From: Acanthosepion pharaonis
Taxonomy: Eukaryota > Mollusca > Cephalopoda > Sepiida > Sepiidae
Assembly (NCBI GenBank): GCA_903632075.3
Contig: CAHIKZ030004549.1
Coordinates: 1,930,001 to 1,994,000 of the forward strand
Length of the DNA stretch: 64,000 nt
Direction of reading: 5' to 3'
This document shows positions 10,188-21,001 of the stretch, in pieces; the first letter of the stretch is position 1; each line of letters opens with the position of its first letter. Below the pieces are notes generated by a model that saw only the letters and a list, made by a program, of their open reading frames with translations, was not told the DNA's origin and did no database searches. Both the position numbers and the translations under genes were made by a program.

Positions 10188-10256
10188 GGAAAACTGTAGT
10201 AGTTGTCGACGCGTTTCGTCCAATGTGGACTTTTCGGCAGCTACTACAGTTTTCCT
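10188..10256. repeat. Short inverted repeat (hairpin)
   Basis: AGGAAAACTGTAGTAG and its reverse complement CTACTACAGTTTTCCT bracket a 30-odd-bp loop containing CGACGCGTTTCGTCC. Confidence 0.75.
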
Positions 10257-10282
10257 ATGGTCATTTATATTTAGCTGCGTTC

Positions 10283-10425
10283 GGGCGACTTGAGGCGGTG
10301 TAATGGTTAGCAAGCTTGTCTTGCTAGAACAATTAAGACTGAATAGTAAGTTCGATCCCCACTGGCTGCCCCCGACTTTTGGAATTGTGCCACATCTGTG
10401 TTACGATTGGAAAATCACTATATTT
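10283..10425 (+). mobile_element. tRNA-derived SINE A, copy 1
   Basis: The head GGTGTAATGGTTAGCAAGCT contains an A-box-like element. AAGTTCGATCCCC, about 40 bp further, is a good B box (GTTCGANNC). The tail TTGTGCCACATC is shared with the copies at 25845 and 25987. The copy is about 140 bp and lacks an obvious poly-A. The (TA)n array and hairpin lie just upstream. Confidence 0.75.
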
Positions 10426-10617
10426 ATAAATATTGTCTTTTCTACAAGTTAACTCTGAGAAATTTTCATATATATATATATAATACCAAATGATAATTGG
10501 TAAGGATAGTTCCAAGGAGAGTATTAATCCAAAATGACCTCAGTGTAAGTAACAGCAATATAACAATAATAGTTAAAAAAAATAATCCTTAAAAATACCT
10601 CTCGGTTATAATTTACT

Positions 10618-11530
10618 AGCAGCATGAGCCGCCGTTGTCCGTGCTTGATTAAAAAATCGTCCGACTCATACAGCAATCGCTATCACTTGACTTAAAATAT
10701 TTTTGCCCTTCCTTGCCTTTAAAGGAGTGTCCTTTGCCGTGCTGATGTTGCTACATGCCTTACTTCTTCTCACGCTGCAAAATTTTTCTAAGCTCCATAC
10801 TAAACATTAAATCTGCACGGCCGCAATTTTCGACGGAATTGCATCAAAATTTACATGCACATGCACCAAGTTAGCGGCAAGGCCAAGACCGACCTTGCAT
10901 TTCTCAACTTCCATCGATAGTGGAAATACTTGATTTTTTTATGCTTCTACGGCAGTTACCATGTAGTTTGAGGCCATTTTCTCAATGGCCAGAGTAAGAG
11001 CCTATAGCTGGCTGCCATGAATAGGCAGGAAGATTCTATTGGCCAGCGTGAAAGCCAACAGCTGACTAACACGAATGTTAACTAGCATGCTAGCATGCCA
11101 AAAAAATCGATAGCTGCATTCGTCACAAGCGGGAAAAATTTAAATCTGCATGGCACTTTACTCCAATTGGCTCATTCGCTTGCTTAAACTCAACGTTGAT
11201 TCTGATTCCGCAAACTGGGTTAGGTGTGAAAAAGTATTTGTTGTTAACATTCTTTTTTCATTCGGTTTTTCCAGTTATGAGTCCTTTTTTAAAGCTGATC
11301 GTTTTGTGTTCATTTTGTTTAGTTCTTTTTTCGTAACAGATTTAATGTTTAGAATAGAGCTTAGAAAAAATTCGCAGTGTGAGATAGGCAAAAAGTAAGG
11401 CATGTAGCAACATCAGAACGGCAAAGGGCACTCCTTTAAAGGCAAGGAAGAGCAAAAATATTTTAAGTCAAGTGATAACGATTGCTGTATGAGTCGTACG
11501 ATTTTTGAATCAAGCACGGGCAACGCTGCT
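10618..11530. mobile_element. Long-TIR non-autonomous DNA element (~0.92 kb)
   Basis: The left arm (10618-10817) and right arm (11337-11530) are inverted copies of about 195-200 bp. Shared blocks include CCGTGCTTGATT, AAAATATTTTTGC, CTTCCTTGCCTTTAAAGGAG, GATGTTGCTACATGCCTTAC and AAACATTAAATCTG. TTATAA lies just outside both ends (10606-10611 and 11538-11543) and may be a target duplication. The 520-bp core has no recognisable transposase. The long inverted arms with non-coding middle fit a MITE-like or foldback element of unknown superfamily. Confidence 0.7.
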
Positions 11531-11539
11531 TGTATGCTT

Positions 11540-12140
11540 ATAAATATAGTGCAAAAAACCAGGCTATCACATTTTCTAGTATCATTATTCCACAATGAAA
11601 ATCGTTTTCTTAGCTTCTGCTAACTTTCTGCTGAATTTTGTTTAGCTTCTTAAAATAATTTTCCCGGGAGGATTTGCTTAGATTAATTCTTGAAGGAATC
11701 TTTCTTAATCTTTATCAGAACCAAACATGAAATATGGCATGGATCTGAATTTTTCAACATTTGAAAGATCAACTTGTACAGCAAAAACAACGGTCGAATT
11801 CGTTTCTGGGAACAAAACGCTGTTGCAATATGTTATTCAAAGACACCAGTTGCTCATAGAAACCTTGCGCAGCAATAGTTAGTTGAAGATCTAACAATTC
11901 TTAATAAAGAATTCAATTTCTCGATTTAGTAATATTCCCTATTTGTTATTCATTCTAGAGAAGAAAATTCGACTTCGTTTCTCTCTATAAATCAGATTAA
12001 GTGATATGATTTCTTAACATGGATTAAAAGCAAAATTAAACAATGAAAGTGGGTCCACTGGAAAGAAGAGGAGAGAAAAAAAATTAAAATTTCAAATTAA
12101 TTATATCAAAAAGCACATGGCTTACATTTACAACTGGCGA
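11540..12140. other. No recognisable gene
   Basis: AT-rich sequence with nothing assignable. Confidence 0.45.
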
Positions 12141-12199
12141 ATTTTATGATTTATATTTTGGTCAAAAGTTCAGGCTTTAAAAAAAGCCTGTGTTTAAAA

Positions 12200-12400
12200 T
12201 GCATTAATTCGTTGATTTCAACAATGGAAGAAGAAATTTTAAATTATATGACAGAACGAAGACAAAGATTGATAGTAAAAGGCACTAAAAGACAGGAAGC
12301 TGTGGAGACCCATAATTGCTCACATCCTGAAAGAGATGCTAAATAGAAAAAAATGTTGGTTTGACGAGTCCGGAAATAAAGATAGAAATTGTGAATAAAT
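12200..12400 (+). pseudogene. Possible RTE-type LINE inter-domain fragment
   Basis: One frame reads STMEEEILNYMTERRQRL, a pattern that resembles the charged linker between endonuclease and reverse transcriptase in RTE-like ORF2 proteins (EILxLMxERR). Frames break afterwards and no catalytic motif is present. This is a weak, memory-based assignment. Confidence 0.3.
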
Positions 12401-12784
12401 AAATTTTCTTTGATACTTGACTTTTTTTCCTCTCATTGTCTATTTTGTGTCACAAAAATCCATAATGGCCACTAGATGCCACCCCCATCTCAATGGACAC
12501 AAGAATTTCAATGAGGAGAACAAGAATAACAACACATCATATATGCATCTCATCAGAACGAGTTTATTTGATCATCACTGGGGAAAATTAGCCTTATTAT
12601 GCCAACAATTGCATCAAGAGAGCATGTCTTGTATTTCTCTTCTCTAGATTATACTGAGATATTAATATCCTACAACATCTTACTCTCCTTAACATATCAT
12701 GACTCTGACCTTGTTTCTCAACACTTCCTATTAAGTCATTATGTAAGTACTGTTGATATATATATATATATAGTATAGTATAGT

Positions 12785-13232
12785 TGATTAATTTTATTCG
12801 AGGATACTCGTCTACTAGGAAGGCTAACCAATCCCTATTGAAGACGCTTGCTCAGGCGCATTTGTGTTTATTCAACACTCACAGAACCCACCTGTGCTTT
12901 ACACTGCAACTATGCTAGCAGACCTTAGTTATAGTTTCTGGGGAAGAGCGTGTTATCTAGTGTGATCAACAATTTGAAAAAGGCCAGCACACTCAAACCC
13001 TCGGCCACGATGACTTGTGACTGTGTGCTACCCAAAGGTTCCGTCTACCCAGTTTGACTCACAAGCCTTGGCTCAATACATGGTATGGTTTTCAGGCACT
13101 TTCCAAGGGTACCGCACGCTGGTCCGATAATATCAGGAAGCCTCCTTCCTGACAAATCGACCCTGCTGAGATTCGAACCCGAGTTTCATGGTCTGAATGC
13201 GAACGCTCTAACCACTCGGCCACGTATGTATA
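12785..13232 (-). mobile_element. tRNA-derived SINE with Leu/Ser-type head
   Basis: On the minus strand the head reads GTGGCCGAGTGGTTAGAGCG, a near-perfect A box of class II tRNA (Leu/Ser) type. It is followed after about 28 bp by CTCGGGTTCGAATCTC, an intact B box. A body of about 370 bp follows, with GTGCCTGAAAACCATACCAT and AGTCACAAGTCATCGTGGCC. The same head and body, much decayed, occur on the plus strand at 59580-59930. A small body fragment lies between TA arrays at 13743-13790. This is the best-preserved polymerase III promoter in the window. Confidence 0.8.
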
Positions 13233-13255
13233 TATAGCACATTCTCAACAACAAC

Positions 13256-13260
13256 ACACC

Positions 13261-13292
<32 letters not shown>

Positions 13293-13325
13293 CAACAAAA
13301 AAAAAATATAAAAAAAAAAAAAATC
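13256..13325. repeat. (ACC)n/(AAC)n and poly-A simple repeats
   Basis: Short ACC then AAC units run into A-runs immediately beyond the head of the SINE at 12785-13232. Confidence 0.85.
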
Positions 13326-13587
13326 TTTCGGTTGACAAACAATTATTTCGTCTACAAGTTTTTGATTTTATAAGGAAAAGATATGCCTGACGATGAATAA
13401 AGGATTATTCGAAAGTACTTGCATTTAAAAAAAATATAAACTGGAAACAACAGACAACAGTTTTATAGATGAGGATCACATCACTCTATGGATTAACAGT
13501 ATTTTAATGCATACATTATACACTACTAGCGATGGATGTCGCCAATAATAGCATTAATATTACTGATTGATCCTATGTGTGATTATT

Positions 13588-13593
<6 letters not shown>

Positions 13594-13641
<48 letters not shown>

Positions 13642-13697
13642 TTTGGTTTTTTGTCTTACGGCATATCAACTTCAATGGGTTATTTAATGCCGACAAA

Positions 13698-13745
<48 letters not shown>

Positions 13746-13781
13746 CCTGAAAACCATACCATGGATTGACCCAAGGCTTTG

Positions 13782-13830
<49 letters not shown>

Positions 13831-13889
13831 TTTGTCGGCATTTAAATAACCCATTGAGGTTGATATGCCGTAAAACAAAAACCAAACCA
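13594..13889. repeat. Palindrome of 60-bp modules separated by TA arrays
   Basis: The order is (TA)n, module in reverse (13640-13701), (TA)n, a SINE body fragment (GTGCCTGAAAACCATACCAT), (TA)n, then the module forward (13827-13889). The module carries GTCGGCATT, AAATAACCCATTGA, GGTTGATATGCCGTAAAACA and ACCAAACC. A third copy lies at 22856-22916. Confidence 0.85.
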
Positions 13890-13899
13890 AAAATCTTTT

Positions 13900-14500
13900 T
13901 CTTATTATTATTATTTATACTTTCTTTCTCTCATTTAAACTCAGCAGTGTTCTTAGCATATCCTTTTTTCTTCCGTTTCTTTCCTAGCTTTCAAAATCGA
14001 TCGATTATTTAATCGATCTAATGGTAGAAGAAACGCGCAGAATTATAACATGATATCAAAATTCAAAATACTTCTCAATTATTTTTTTTCTAACTGTAAA
14101 AATATTAGAAAATATGAATATTTTTTTCGAAGTGACTTCAATGGAACTACGGTCACGGATGCTTATCTTGCAAAAAACCGAATGAACATTGGACTCTTTT
14201 TTTTATGTGTTTCTTTGTAAGCTTGTTTCTCTCATTGAAAGAATTTGGACATTAAACTGCGTTGACAGTTATTAATGAGCATATTTATTACTCTTGCGTT
14301 AAAGATTCTATGACCAGCAAATTAAAAAAAAATGTAATACATTTGTGGGAGTAGACAGCATTCTTGTCTATCACCTGCGAGGTTTTGCATTTCTGAATTC
14401 TCTGTCTCTCTCTTTCTCACTCTTAAACTTGTCCTTTCTCAGTCATAGAACAGAAGAAAAAATATTCAGTGAAAAAATCTTGTTAAATTTTAAATTTTAT
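13900..14500. other. AT-rich, no recognisable gene
   Basis: Contains the small palindrome TCGATCGATTATTTAATCGA near 13997. No family is recognised. Confidence 0.45.
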
Positions 14501-14545
14501 TAATTTTTTTTCACTCTAAGTTTTGTTTTTATAGATTCTCTTTCT

Positions 14546-14737
14546 TTTCTTTTTTTTTTTTTTTTTTTTTTTTTTCTAAATAAAATTTTAAATTCCACAA
14601 GCGCAAATTCGACGACGGGGCAAAGAACACGTAAGCCGACTGCTATAAACAAAAACGCAAAAGAACACACAAAAATACTGACAAACACATTTAGGCATTC
14701 AATTACTAATGCACACATATATCAACACACGCAAACG

Positions 14738-14777
<40 letters not shown>
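14546..14777. repeat. Poly-T tract and (CT)n array
   Basis: A poly-T tract of about 30 bases at 14546-14576 and a CT array at 14738-14776. About 160 bp of unassigned sequence lies between them. Confidence 0.85.
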
Positions 14778-14915
14778 CTCACTCATTTACAGACGCACAC
14801 ACACAAACACACATATTCTAACCCAGGACTACCTAAAATTTCTTTTTACTTGCAACATCTATTTAGACGTCTCGGCCCCTGTCATAAACTCAAATAGACA
14901 CTGGGACATACATAC

Positions 14916-14917
<2 letters not shown>

Positions 14918-14971
<54 letters not shown>

Positions 14972-14983
14972 GCCATTTATTCA

Positions 14984-15033
<50 letters not shown>

Positions 15034-15045
15034 GCCATTTATTCA

Positions 15046-15113
<68 letters not shown>

Positions 15114-15225
15114 AACCTTGCCATTTATTCATATCTATCTATCTATCTTGAAATTTATTCATGTTTATCTATCTATCTATCTATCTTGCAATTTATTCAT
15201 ATCTATCTATCTTGAAATTTATTCA

Positions 15226-15283
<58 letters not shown>

Positions 15284-15375
15284 GCAATTTATTCATATCT
15301 ATCTATCTATCTATCTGTCTTGCAATTTATTCACATCTATCTATCTATCTATCTATCTATCTTGCAATTTAGTCA

Positions 15376-15432
<57 letters not shown>

Positions 15433-15457
15433 GTCTGTCTGTCTTGCAATTTATTCA

Positions 15458-15518
<61 letters not shown>

Positions 15519-15525
15519 GTCAGTG
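14918..15525. repeat. Higher-order (TATC)n field
   Basis: Roughly 600 bp of TATC units are broken about ten times by a short spacer, CTTG(C/A)(A/C)ATTTATTCATA. The number of TATC units between spacers varies from 2 to about 17. A few TGTC variants cluster near 15316, 15432 and 15518. Apparent long reading frames rich in IYLS are translations of the repeat and not genes. Confidence 0.95.
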
Positions 15526-15529
15526 TATC

Positions 15530-15980
15530 ATGCACACCCGATGGCAATTATATCCACCCAATACTGAAATGATTTCAAAAGCAAATCTTTCATCAATCGA
15601 AATAATGTTCACACTCAATCGTCTTCAATGGTCATATAGACATGAAGTGAAGCTTTCTATGGTGAAACACTGCTTGGAAATCGACGCAGACATAAACAAA
15701 AGCAGCGTTCTGTGTCCTCCTTAAAAATACAAAAAAGACAGGCACCTGTAAAAATGGAACACTGGGGGGCGGTTAAAAGTTTCTAATTACATATTTTAAA
15801 TCAGTGTATTTGATTTTATAAGAGGAACACGCTTTTAAACCGTCAAAAACACCCTTTTTGGCATGTTGACTTAGTTTTCTGACATAATCTAGTAATAACT
15901 AAAAAGAAAAAAAAAACGAAACAGTTACTAAAAGAATAATACGAAAAAATTACTTTTCGTTATATATATATATATATATT
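15530..15980. other. No recognisable gene
   Basis: AT-rich spacer with a short TA run at 15962. Confidence 0.4.
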
Positions 15981-15984
15981 GTCC

Positions 15985-16735
15985 TACTCCGAAGTAATTC
16001 TGTGGTGGGAAACAAAAACTACCAGAGAGACCATTGAATGTAAAAGACAAAGCCCAAACTAGGTAAAGTCTTTCACCTATCTTGGTAGCAACGTCAACTA
16101 CAGTGGAACTTTAGCTGATGAAATCATGCATCGGATTGCTAAGGCTACCAGTGCTTTCGGCAAACTTCGCCATCGCTTGTGGAATGAGAGGGGTATTCGA
16201 CTCGATACGAAAATTCGGGTTTACAGAGCTGTTGTCTTTGCCATCACTTTGTACGGCTAAGAATCGTGGACTCCATACAGGTACCATATACGTCAGCTGG
16301 ATATTTTCCATAAAAGTTGTCTGCGTGCCATCTGTGGAGTTAACTTTCAAGATAAGATATCTAACCTATAACTGATTTAACAGGTGTAATATTGGAGGAA
16401 TCGAGACTTTTCTCATACAGTCTCAGTTACGTTGGACTGGTCATGTCTTGAGAATGTCTGATGACAGGATATCCAAGATCCTAATGTACAGCCAGTTAGA
16501 TCAGGGCTACAGGAATGTAGGACGCCTATGGCTAAGATACAAAGACAAGCTGAAAAGCAACTTGTCAGCTGTCAATATACAACATAACACCCTAGAGCAT
16601 TTAGCCTTGGAGCGGGTAGAATGGAGATCAACGTGTTTTAGTCGACTCAGCAGTTTTCAATCTGCTTGTCTGAATCATCTTCAAGAAGCGAGAGCAAGAT
16701 CTAAAGATTATATGCAAAAACTTATTGTATAGACT
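15985..16735 (+). pseudogene. Non-LTR retrotransposon ORF2 C-terminal part (family C)
   Basis: Successive frames encode FTYLGSNVNYSGTL, IAKATSAFGKLRHRLWNERG, IRLDTKIRVYRAVVFAITLY, a stop where GCESW is expected, IRQLDIFHKSCLRAICGVNF, and then LRMSDDRISKI and EWRSTCFSRLSSFQSACLNH. This is the thumb and post-RT region typical of LINE reverse transcriptases, where the protein ends a few tens of residues later. At least one stop and two frameshifts break it, and the catalytic YADD region is absent upstream. A second copy in opposite orientation lies at 17375-17905, so both 3' ends face each other. Confidence 0.75.
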
Positions 16736-16739
16736 AAAA

Positions 16740-17370
16740 TGAGGATTGGAAAAAAGTTACCTAATATTTAGTGATATTTATTTATATGGATTTTTACAGA
16801 GAAGAATTAAAACTTTGTTACTTACAATTGGATTTTCAGTGTCTTTCCTTTTTTAAACTTTTTTTATTTTAACCGGTTTTATTCAATCTATACCAAGCCT
16901 ATACTTGGGTATTTTGAAATTCTACATAGATTGCTTGATATTATTAATATCTTATATGGATGATATTTATTTAACGGTTGCATATTATTTACCAAATAAT
17001 TCTGTATGCGTAGATTATTTACTAGTTTCTTAAAGAGGCCTCTTATTTATCAACTACAAAAATATAATTATGAAGAAAATTCACAAAGCTTATAACTAGT
17101 TGGGCATTTGGTTAAATTACCTATCTACTCCCCACCTTTTTTTATTTCTTAAGAAAGTTGACTGTCTGACATGTTTACATTTATTGTAGCCATTTGTAAC
17201 AGTCTTTGAGTTAATGTCTGGTTGGTGTTAGATGTCAAATCTTTGCTTTGACACATTTGTAAGATAATAATTTCTAATTTTTTTCTTTTTCGTTTGGTTT
17301 GAATTTAACGTAGGTAATATTCCATTGGTTAATCAGGGTGAAGCCCTCAAGCTTTTACTTTTTAATTTTC
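16740..17370. other. Spacer between convergent LINE ends
   Basis: AT-rich. It may include 3' UTR of either LINE copy. No coding is recognised. Confidence 0.4.
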
Positions 17371-17374
17371 TATT

Positions 17375-17905
17375 TTTTTTTTTCGTGAAATAAAGATGCA
17401 TTTTGCTTCTGAAACGAAATTAATCGATCATTCGCCAGTAATCTACAATCGCCTGAGGAGACCGATCGCCATGTGTTGAAACATGACTTCAATTGTGTAG
17501 AGATCATTCGCCGTTGCCCTTCGTCTCTTAACTGGTCAGTTAGACTGATTTCAAGCTTTCTGATACCACTCTGGCACAAATATCTCCAGTTATTTCTATC
17601 CAAGGCAAATCGCTCGAAGTTAGCATAAGGCACGCTGACAGCTGAGAGGTTACTCTTTACTTTGTCTTTAGACCTGAAACACGGCCATGCAACAGTTCTT
17701 TGTCCATTGTCAAGCTGGCTATACATGAAAATCTTAGGTATTCTGTCGTCACTCATTCTTGTAACATGACCAGCCCAGTGAAGTTCTTACTGCAAGAGAA
17801 AAGTCTCAATTACACCAATGTTTCATTTTGCAAGAAGATCAGCATTGGACACCCTATCGTTAAAAGTATAGCCACAGATCGCACGAAGCTGATTAATATG
17901 GGACG
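17375..17905 (-). pseudogene. Non-LTR retrotransposon ORF2 C-terminal part (family C)
   Basis: The minus strand carries HAGHVTRMSDD-like sequence and then IPKIFMYSQLDNGQRTVAWP, KDKVKSNLSAV and LDRNNWRYLCQSGIRKLEIS. These match the C-terminus at 16448-16735 with clear divergence. The upstream part (17760-17905) encodes the HINQLRAICG and DRVSNADLL segments but is broken by a frameshift and a stop. It is 5'-truncated at the TA array at 17928. Confidence 0.75.
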
Positions 17906-17922
17906 TATATGGGGTTCATGAT

Positions 17923-17927
<5 letters not shown>

Positions 17928-17975
<48 letters not shown>

Positions 17976-18143
17976 ATCAATTCACTCTAAGTAAGGCAAT
18001 AACACCAATAACACCACTAAGACTCAAGGGGCTTACAGTAAATGAAAGACAAAGAAAAGACTTTAGAAAGGAACCGGAACCGGAAAAACTACTCCTGTTC
18101 AAAAGACCTGGGGCAACTGGTGATAAATGAACCTATCTACTCC

Positions 18144-18205
<62 letters not shown>

Positions 18206-18346
18206 GAAATGGACGTCAAAGGACGAATATTTTCTATGAAAATTTCTCGGACATTCAGGCCGGTAAATGTTATTTAATACTGTTTATTATAAACAGAGCA
18301 TTTACTTAAATACTTGTATCTATAAAAGAACGTTAAACATAAAAAT

Positions 18347-18412
<66 letters not shown>
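17928..18412. repeat. Three (TA)n arrays around SINE C tail
   Basis: TA arrays lie at 17928-17972, 18149-18202 and 18353-18412. Between the last two (18205-18330), CGGTAAATGTTATTTAATAC and ACAGAGCATTTACTTAAATA match the tail of the tRNA-headed SINE at 61088-61310 and the fragment at 60850-60950. Confidence 0.85.
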
Positions 18413-18415
<3 letters not shown>

Positions 18416-18426
18416 TCTCTATATAT

Positions 18427-20080
18427 ACAAAAGGAGCATAAAGATCAGAACGATGTTAAGAAAAAATCTAAATATGAAATAACTTTTCATTTTAAAGCTT
18501 CATAGAACATTTTATCAAGGAAAAATAAGGATATAAAGGTAAATTATATAATTCCAAAATATAAAGCTCAATAAAATTCTTTTGATAAAGTTATAAAAAT
18601 AATTATATAACATTTGAAAAAAATAGATGATCTAACACCTCAGAACGATTAAATAAATCCATAAAATTTAATAATTATTTTGCATTATTGAAAATTTTTT
18701 AGGGTACGAATATAAAATTGGATATTTTACTAAATTACACCGACTCTTTACTGGCTCTTGCATTGTAAACATGGCGAAAAAAATCTGTGACGTCATTGGA
18801 ACTTAGAAAACTGATAGTCAAGTTATGTAATGAAGATAAAGCCTCGACTGGGGATATTTCAAAAACTGTGTGGAAATCTAAGTGTTATTCATAGTATTTT
18901 AAGAAAACTTGAGGAAGCTGGGTCATGTGAAACAAGAAACCACCTGACAGGCCTAAGAAAACTACTGCAAGGAAAGACAGATGAATTGGTAATGAATCAA
19001 AAAAGGATTGATTTGCGACAACAGCCACTATCTCTAAAAGAGCTAATGTTAACCTTGTCATTAAAATATCAAGGCACATTATTTCCCGAAGACTTAATGA
19101 AATAAATTTGAACAGTTGAGTAGCCTGTACGAAGCTTTACATTTCTAAAAAGGAATCAAATGAGCCGATTGAAATTTGCCATTGAACACGTCATATGGAC
19201 AGAAGAACAGTGGGATTGTGTTTATTGCAGTCAAAGTTTAGCATGTTCGGTTGTGAAGGGAGAAGGTTCGTTCGACGCAATCCTAAGGAACGATATTCGC
19301 CTCAGGGCACTAAAAGCAGCGTTAAATTTGGAGGAGGAAGTGTGATGGTGTTTGGCATGATTTCATCTCTTGGTACGGGACCTCTTGTTAGGCTACACGG
19401 TAAAATTAACGCAACTGTATACAAAGAGATATTGAAGAAACATGTTGTACCTCATTTGAGAACTGCAATTAATCAAGCAGCTGTATTTATGCAAGATAAC
19501 GCACCGTGTCACACAGCGAAGTCTGTTAAGACATTTCTTTCTGAGTAGGATGTTACTGTTATGGAGTGGCCTGTTCAAAGCCCAGACATGAATCATATTG
19601 AGAATGTTTGGAAGTTACTAAATGAAAGAGCTATGGAAAAGAATCCAACAAACGTCAAAGAACTATGGAGTAATTTGAACGGAGAATGGGAGAAAGTATC
19701 CGTTAATGAATGAAAGACATTAATTCGCTCATGTAGCAAAAGATGTCAAGCTGTTATTGCAAGTAAAGGTCTACACATCAAGTACTATTTAATTATGAAC
19801 GCTATTTTCATTTCCATATGATGTATCTATTATAATAGTATGATTTTGCTAATCGTTCTAATGTTTTTGATCATCTATTTTTTTTCGAATGTTATATAAT
19901 TCTTCTTATAACTTTATCAAAATAAGTTTATTGAGTTTTATATTTTGGAATTATATAATTTAACTTTTTATCCTTATTTTTCCTTGATAAAATGTTTTAT
20001 GAAGCTTTAAAATGAAAAGTTATTTCATATTTAGATTTTTTTCTTAACATCGTTCTAAACTTTATGCTCGCTACTGTAAT
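18427..20080 (+). mobile_element. Tc1-type transposon with ~225-bp TIRs (inactive)
   Basis: The left arm (about 18433-18655) and right arm (about 19845-20078) are inverted copies. Shared blocks include GAGCATAAAG, AACGATGTTAAGAAAAAA, AAATATGAAATAACTTTTCA, AAGCTTCATA and TTTTATCAAGGAAAAATAAG. The right end closes with CTCGCTACTG followed by TA, typical of Tc1 (CAGT..ACTG inside a TA duplication). The left end is slightly eroded (TACAAAAGGAGC). The interior carries a broken DD34E transposase. Long TIRs are known for some Tc1 subgroups. Autonomous activity is excluded by stops and frameshifts. Confidence 0.85.
18760..19790 (+). pseudogene. Tc1-type DD34E transposase pseudogene
   Basis: An N-terminal HTH region is recognisable in shifted frames (IVKLCNEDK; ILRKLEEAGSCETR), followed by a KKDRF/ISKRAN block near 18990-19060. 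The catalytic core shows FGGGSVMVFGMISS, FMQDNAPCHTAK and WPVQSPDMNHIENVWKLL. The Asp of QDN (codon at 19495) and the Glu of IEN (codon at 19600) are 34 residues apart, which fits DD34E. The first catalytic Asp is not recognisable (LLQSKF where SDESKF is expected). An in-frame stop follows FLSE near 19546, and at least two frameshifts and further stops occur. It lies entirely inside the TIRs at 18427-20080. Confidence 0.85.
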
Positions 20081-20088
20081 TATGTATA

Positions 20089-20448
20089 CAGGGTGTCCAT
20101 AAAGTTCGTGTGCACTTTAAAAATTTATAACTTTATTTGTATTTGCGATAGAAATAATTTGTAAAAAGGATTAGAAAGAAGTAAATCTATTTTTTTTAAG
20201 GTTTTATTGAAATTTAATTTAAGTTTCCACATGTCCTCCATCATTAGGAATACAAAGGGTAATACGATTTTGCAGTTCACGGAAAATATTTGCCCACTGA
20301 TTTACAGTAATGCCTGAAATCAAATTAGTTATTTTAGCTATTTTTAAAACTAGGTACATTAAACTATATATTTTTTACAGATTATTTTTATCGCAAATAC
20401 AAATAAAGTTATAAATTTTTTAAAGTTCACACGAACTTTATGGACACC

Positions 20449-20451
<3 letters not shown>
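20089..20451 (-). mobile_element. Internally deleted mariner (MITE-like)
   Basis: Perfectly placed TIRs start CAGGGTGTCCATAAAGTTCG and end with its complement (CACCCTG), flanked by TA on both sides (20087-20088, 20452-20453). Arms are about 62 bp and include TTATAACTTTATTTGTATTT. On the minus strand the interior retains ITVNQWANIFRELQNRITLC and then NDGGHVET before a stop, which is the C-terminal tail of a mariner-type transposase. The catalytic domain is deleted. It lies 10 bp from the right end of the Tc1 element. Confidence 0.85.

Positions 20452-20454
<3 letters not shown>

Positions 20455-20484
<30 letters not shown>
20455..20484. repeat. (TA)n microsatellite
   Basis: TA array at the TA target of the mariner derivative. 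Confidence 0.9.
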
Positions 20485-20490
<6 letters not shown>

Positions 20491-20990
20491 TGTCGAGTTT
20501 AGACTCTTAAGAAATGTTTCTTCTAAATAATATATAGGTGTCAGGAAAAGCAAATAAATGTAAATTTATTCACAATACAGTATATTTATTTTTAGAAGAA
20601 TAACGTTCACCCTTCCAACCATTTTAACGCATTCAAAAGGCGAATACGTTTTTGTAATTTCTGAATACTTTCTGCCGTTATATTTGATTGTCAAGACTGA
20701 TCGCATTTGTAATCATAGCACGAAATTATTTTAGAGAAAGAATCTTAAAAGAAATGATTTAACATGTCTCCACAATAAAAAAGATCTCTGAAGTCGTTGA
20801 AGTTCACCTATTTAAAAAAGGGACCGATGGAAATTTAAAAAGGACAATGTAGGTTATTTATAATTGATTTAAATCCTGAATAAAGTCGATTCTATTTGCA
20901 TGACTTTCATTTATTTGCTATTTTTTTAAAGTTAAATACGGATATTCTTTTCGGACATAAGCGATTATAACGTTCCTCTGATTCGTTTGT
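20485..20990. other. AT-rich, no recognisable gene
   Basis: No transposon or coding signature is seen. Confidence 0.4.
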
Positions 20991-21001
20991 TTATTATTTG
21001 T

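Noticed and set aside
14920..15525. CRISPR-like array (regular spacer and repeat)
   Set aside because: The 'repeat' is a tetranucleotide microsatellite, the spacers are nearly identical, and the DNA is eukaryotic.
14970..15724. Long plus-strand reading frames of up to 187 codons rich in IYLS
   Set aside because: They are translations of the (TATC)n field, and only the last part leaves the repeat. There is no domain or start context.
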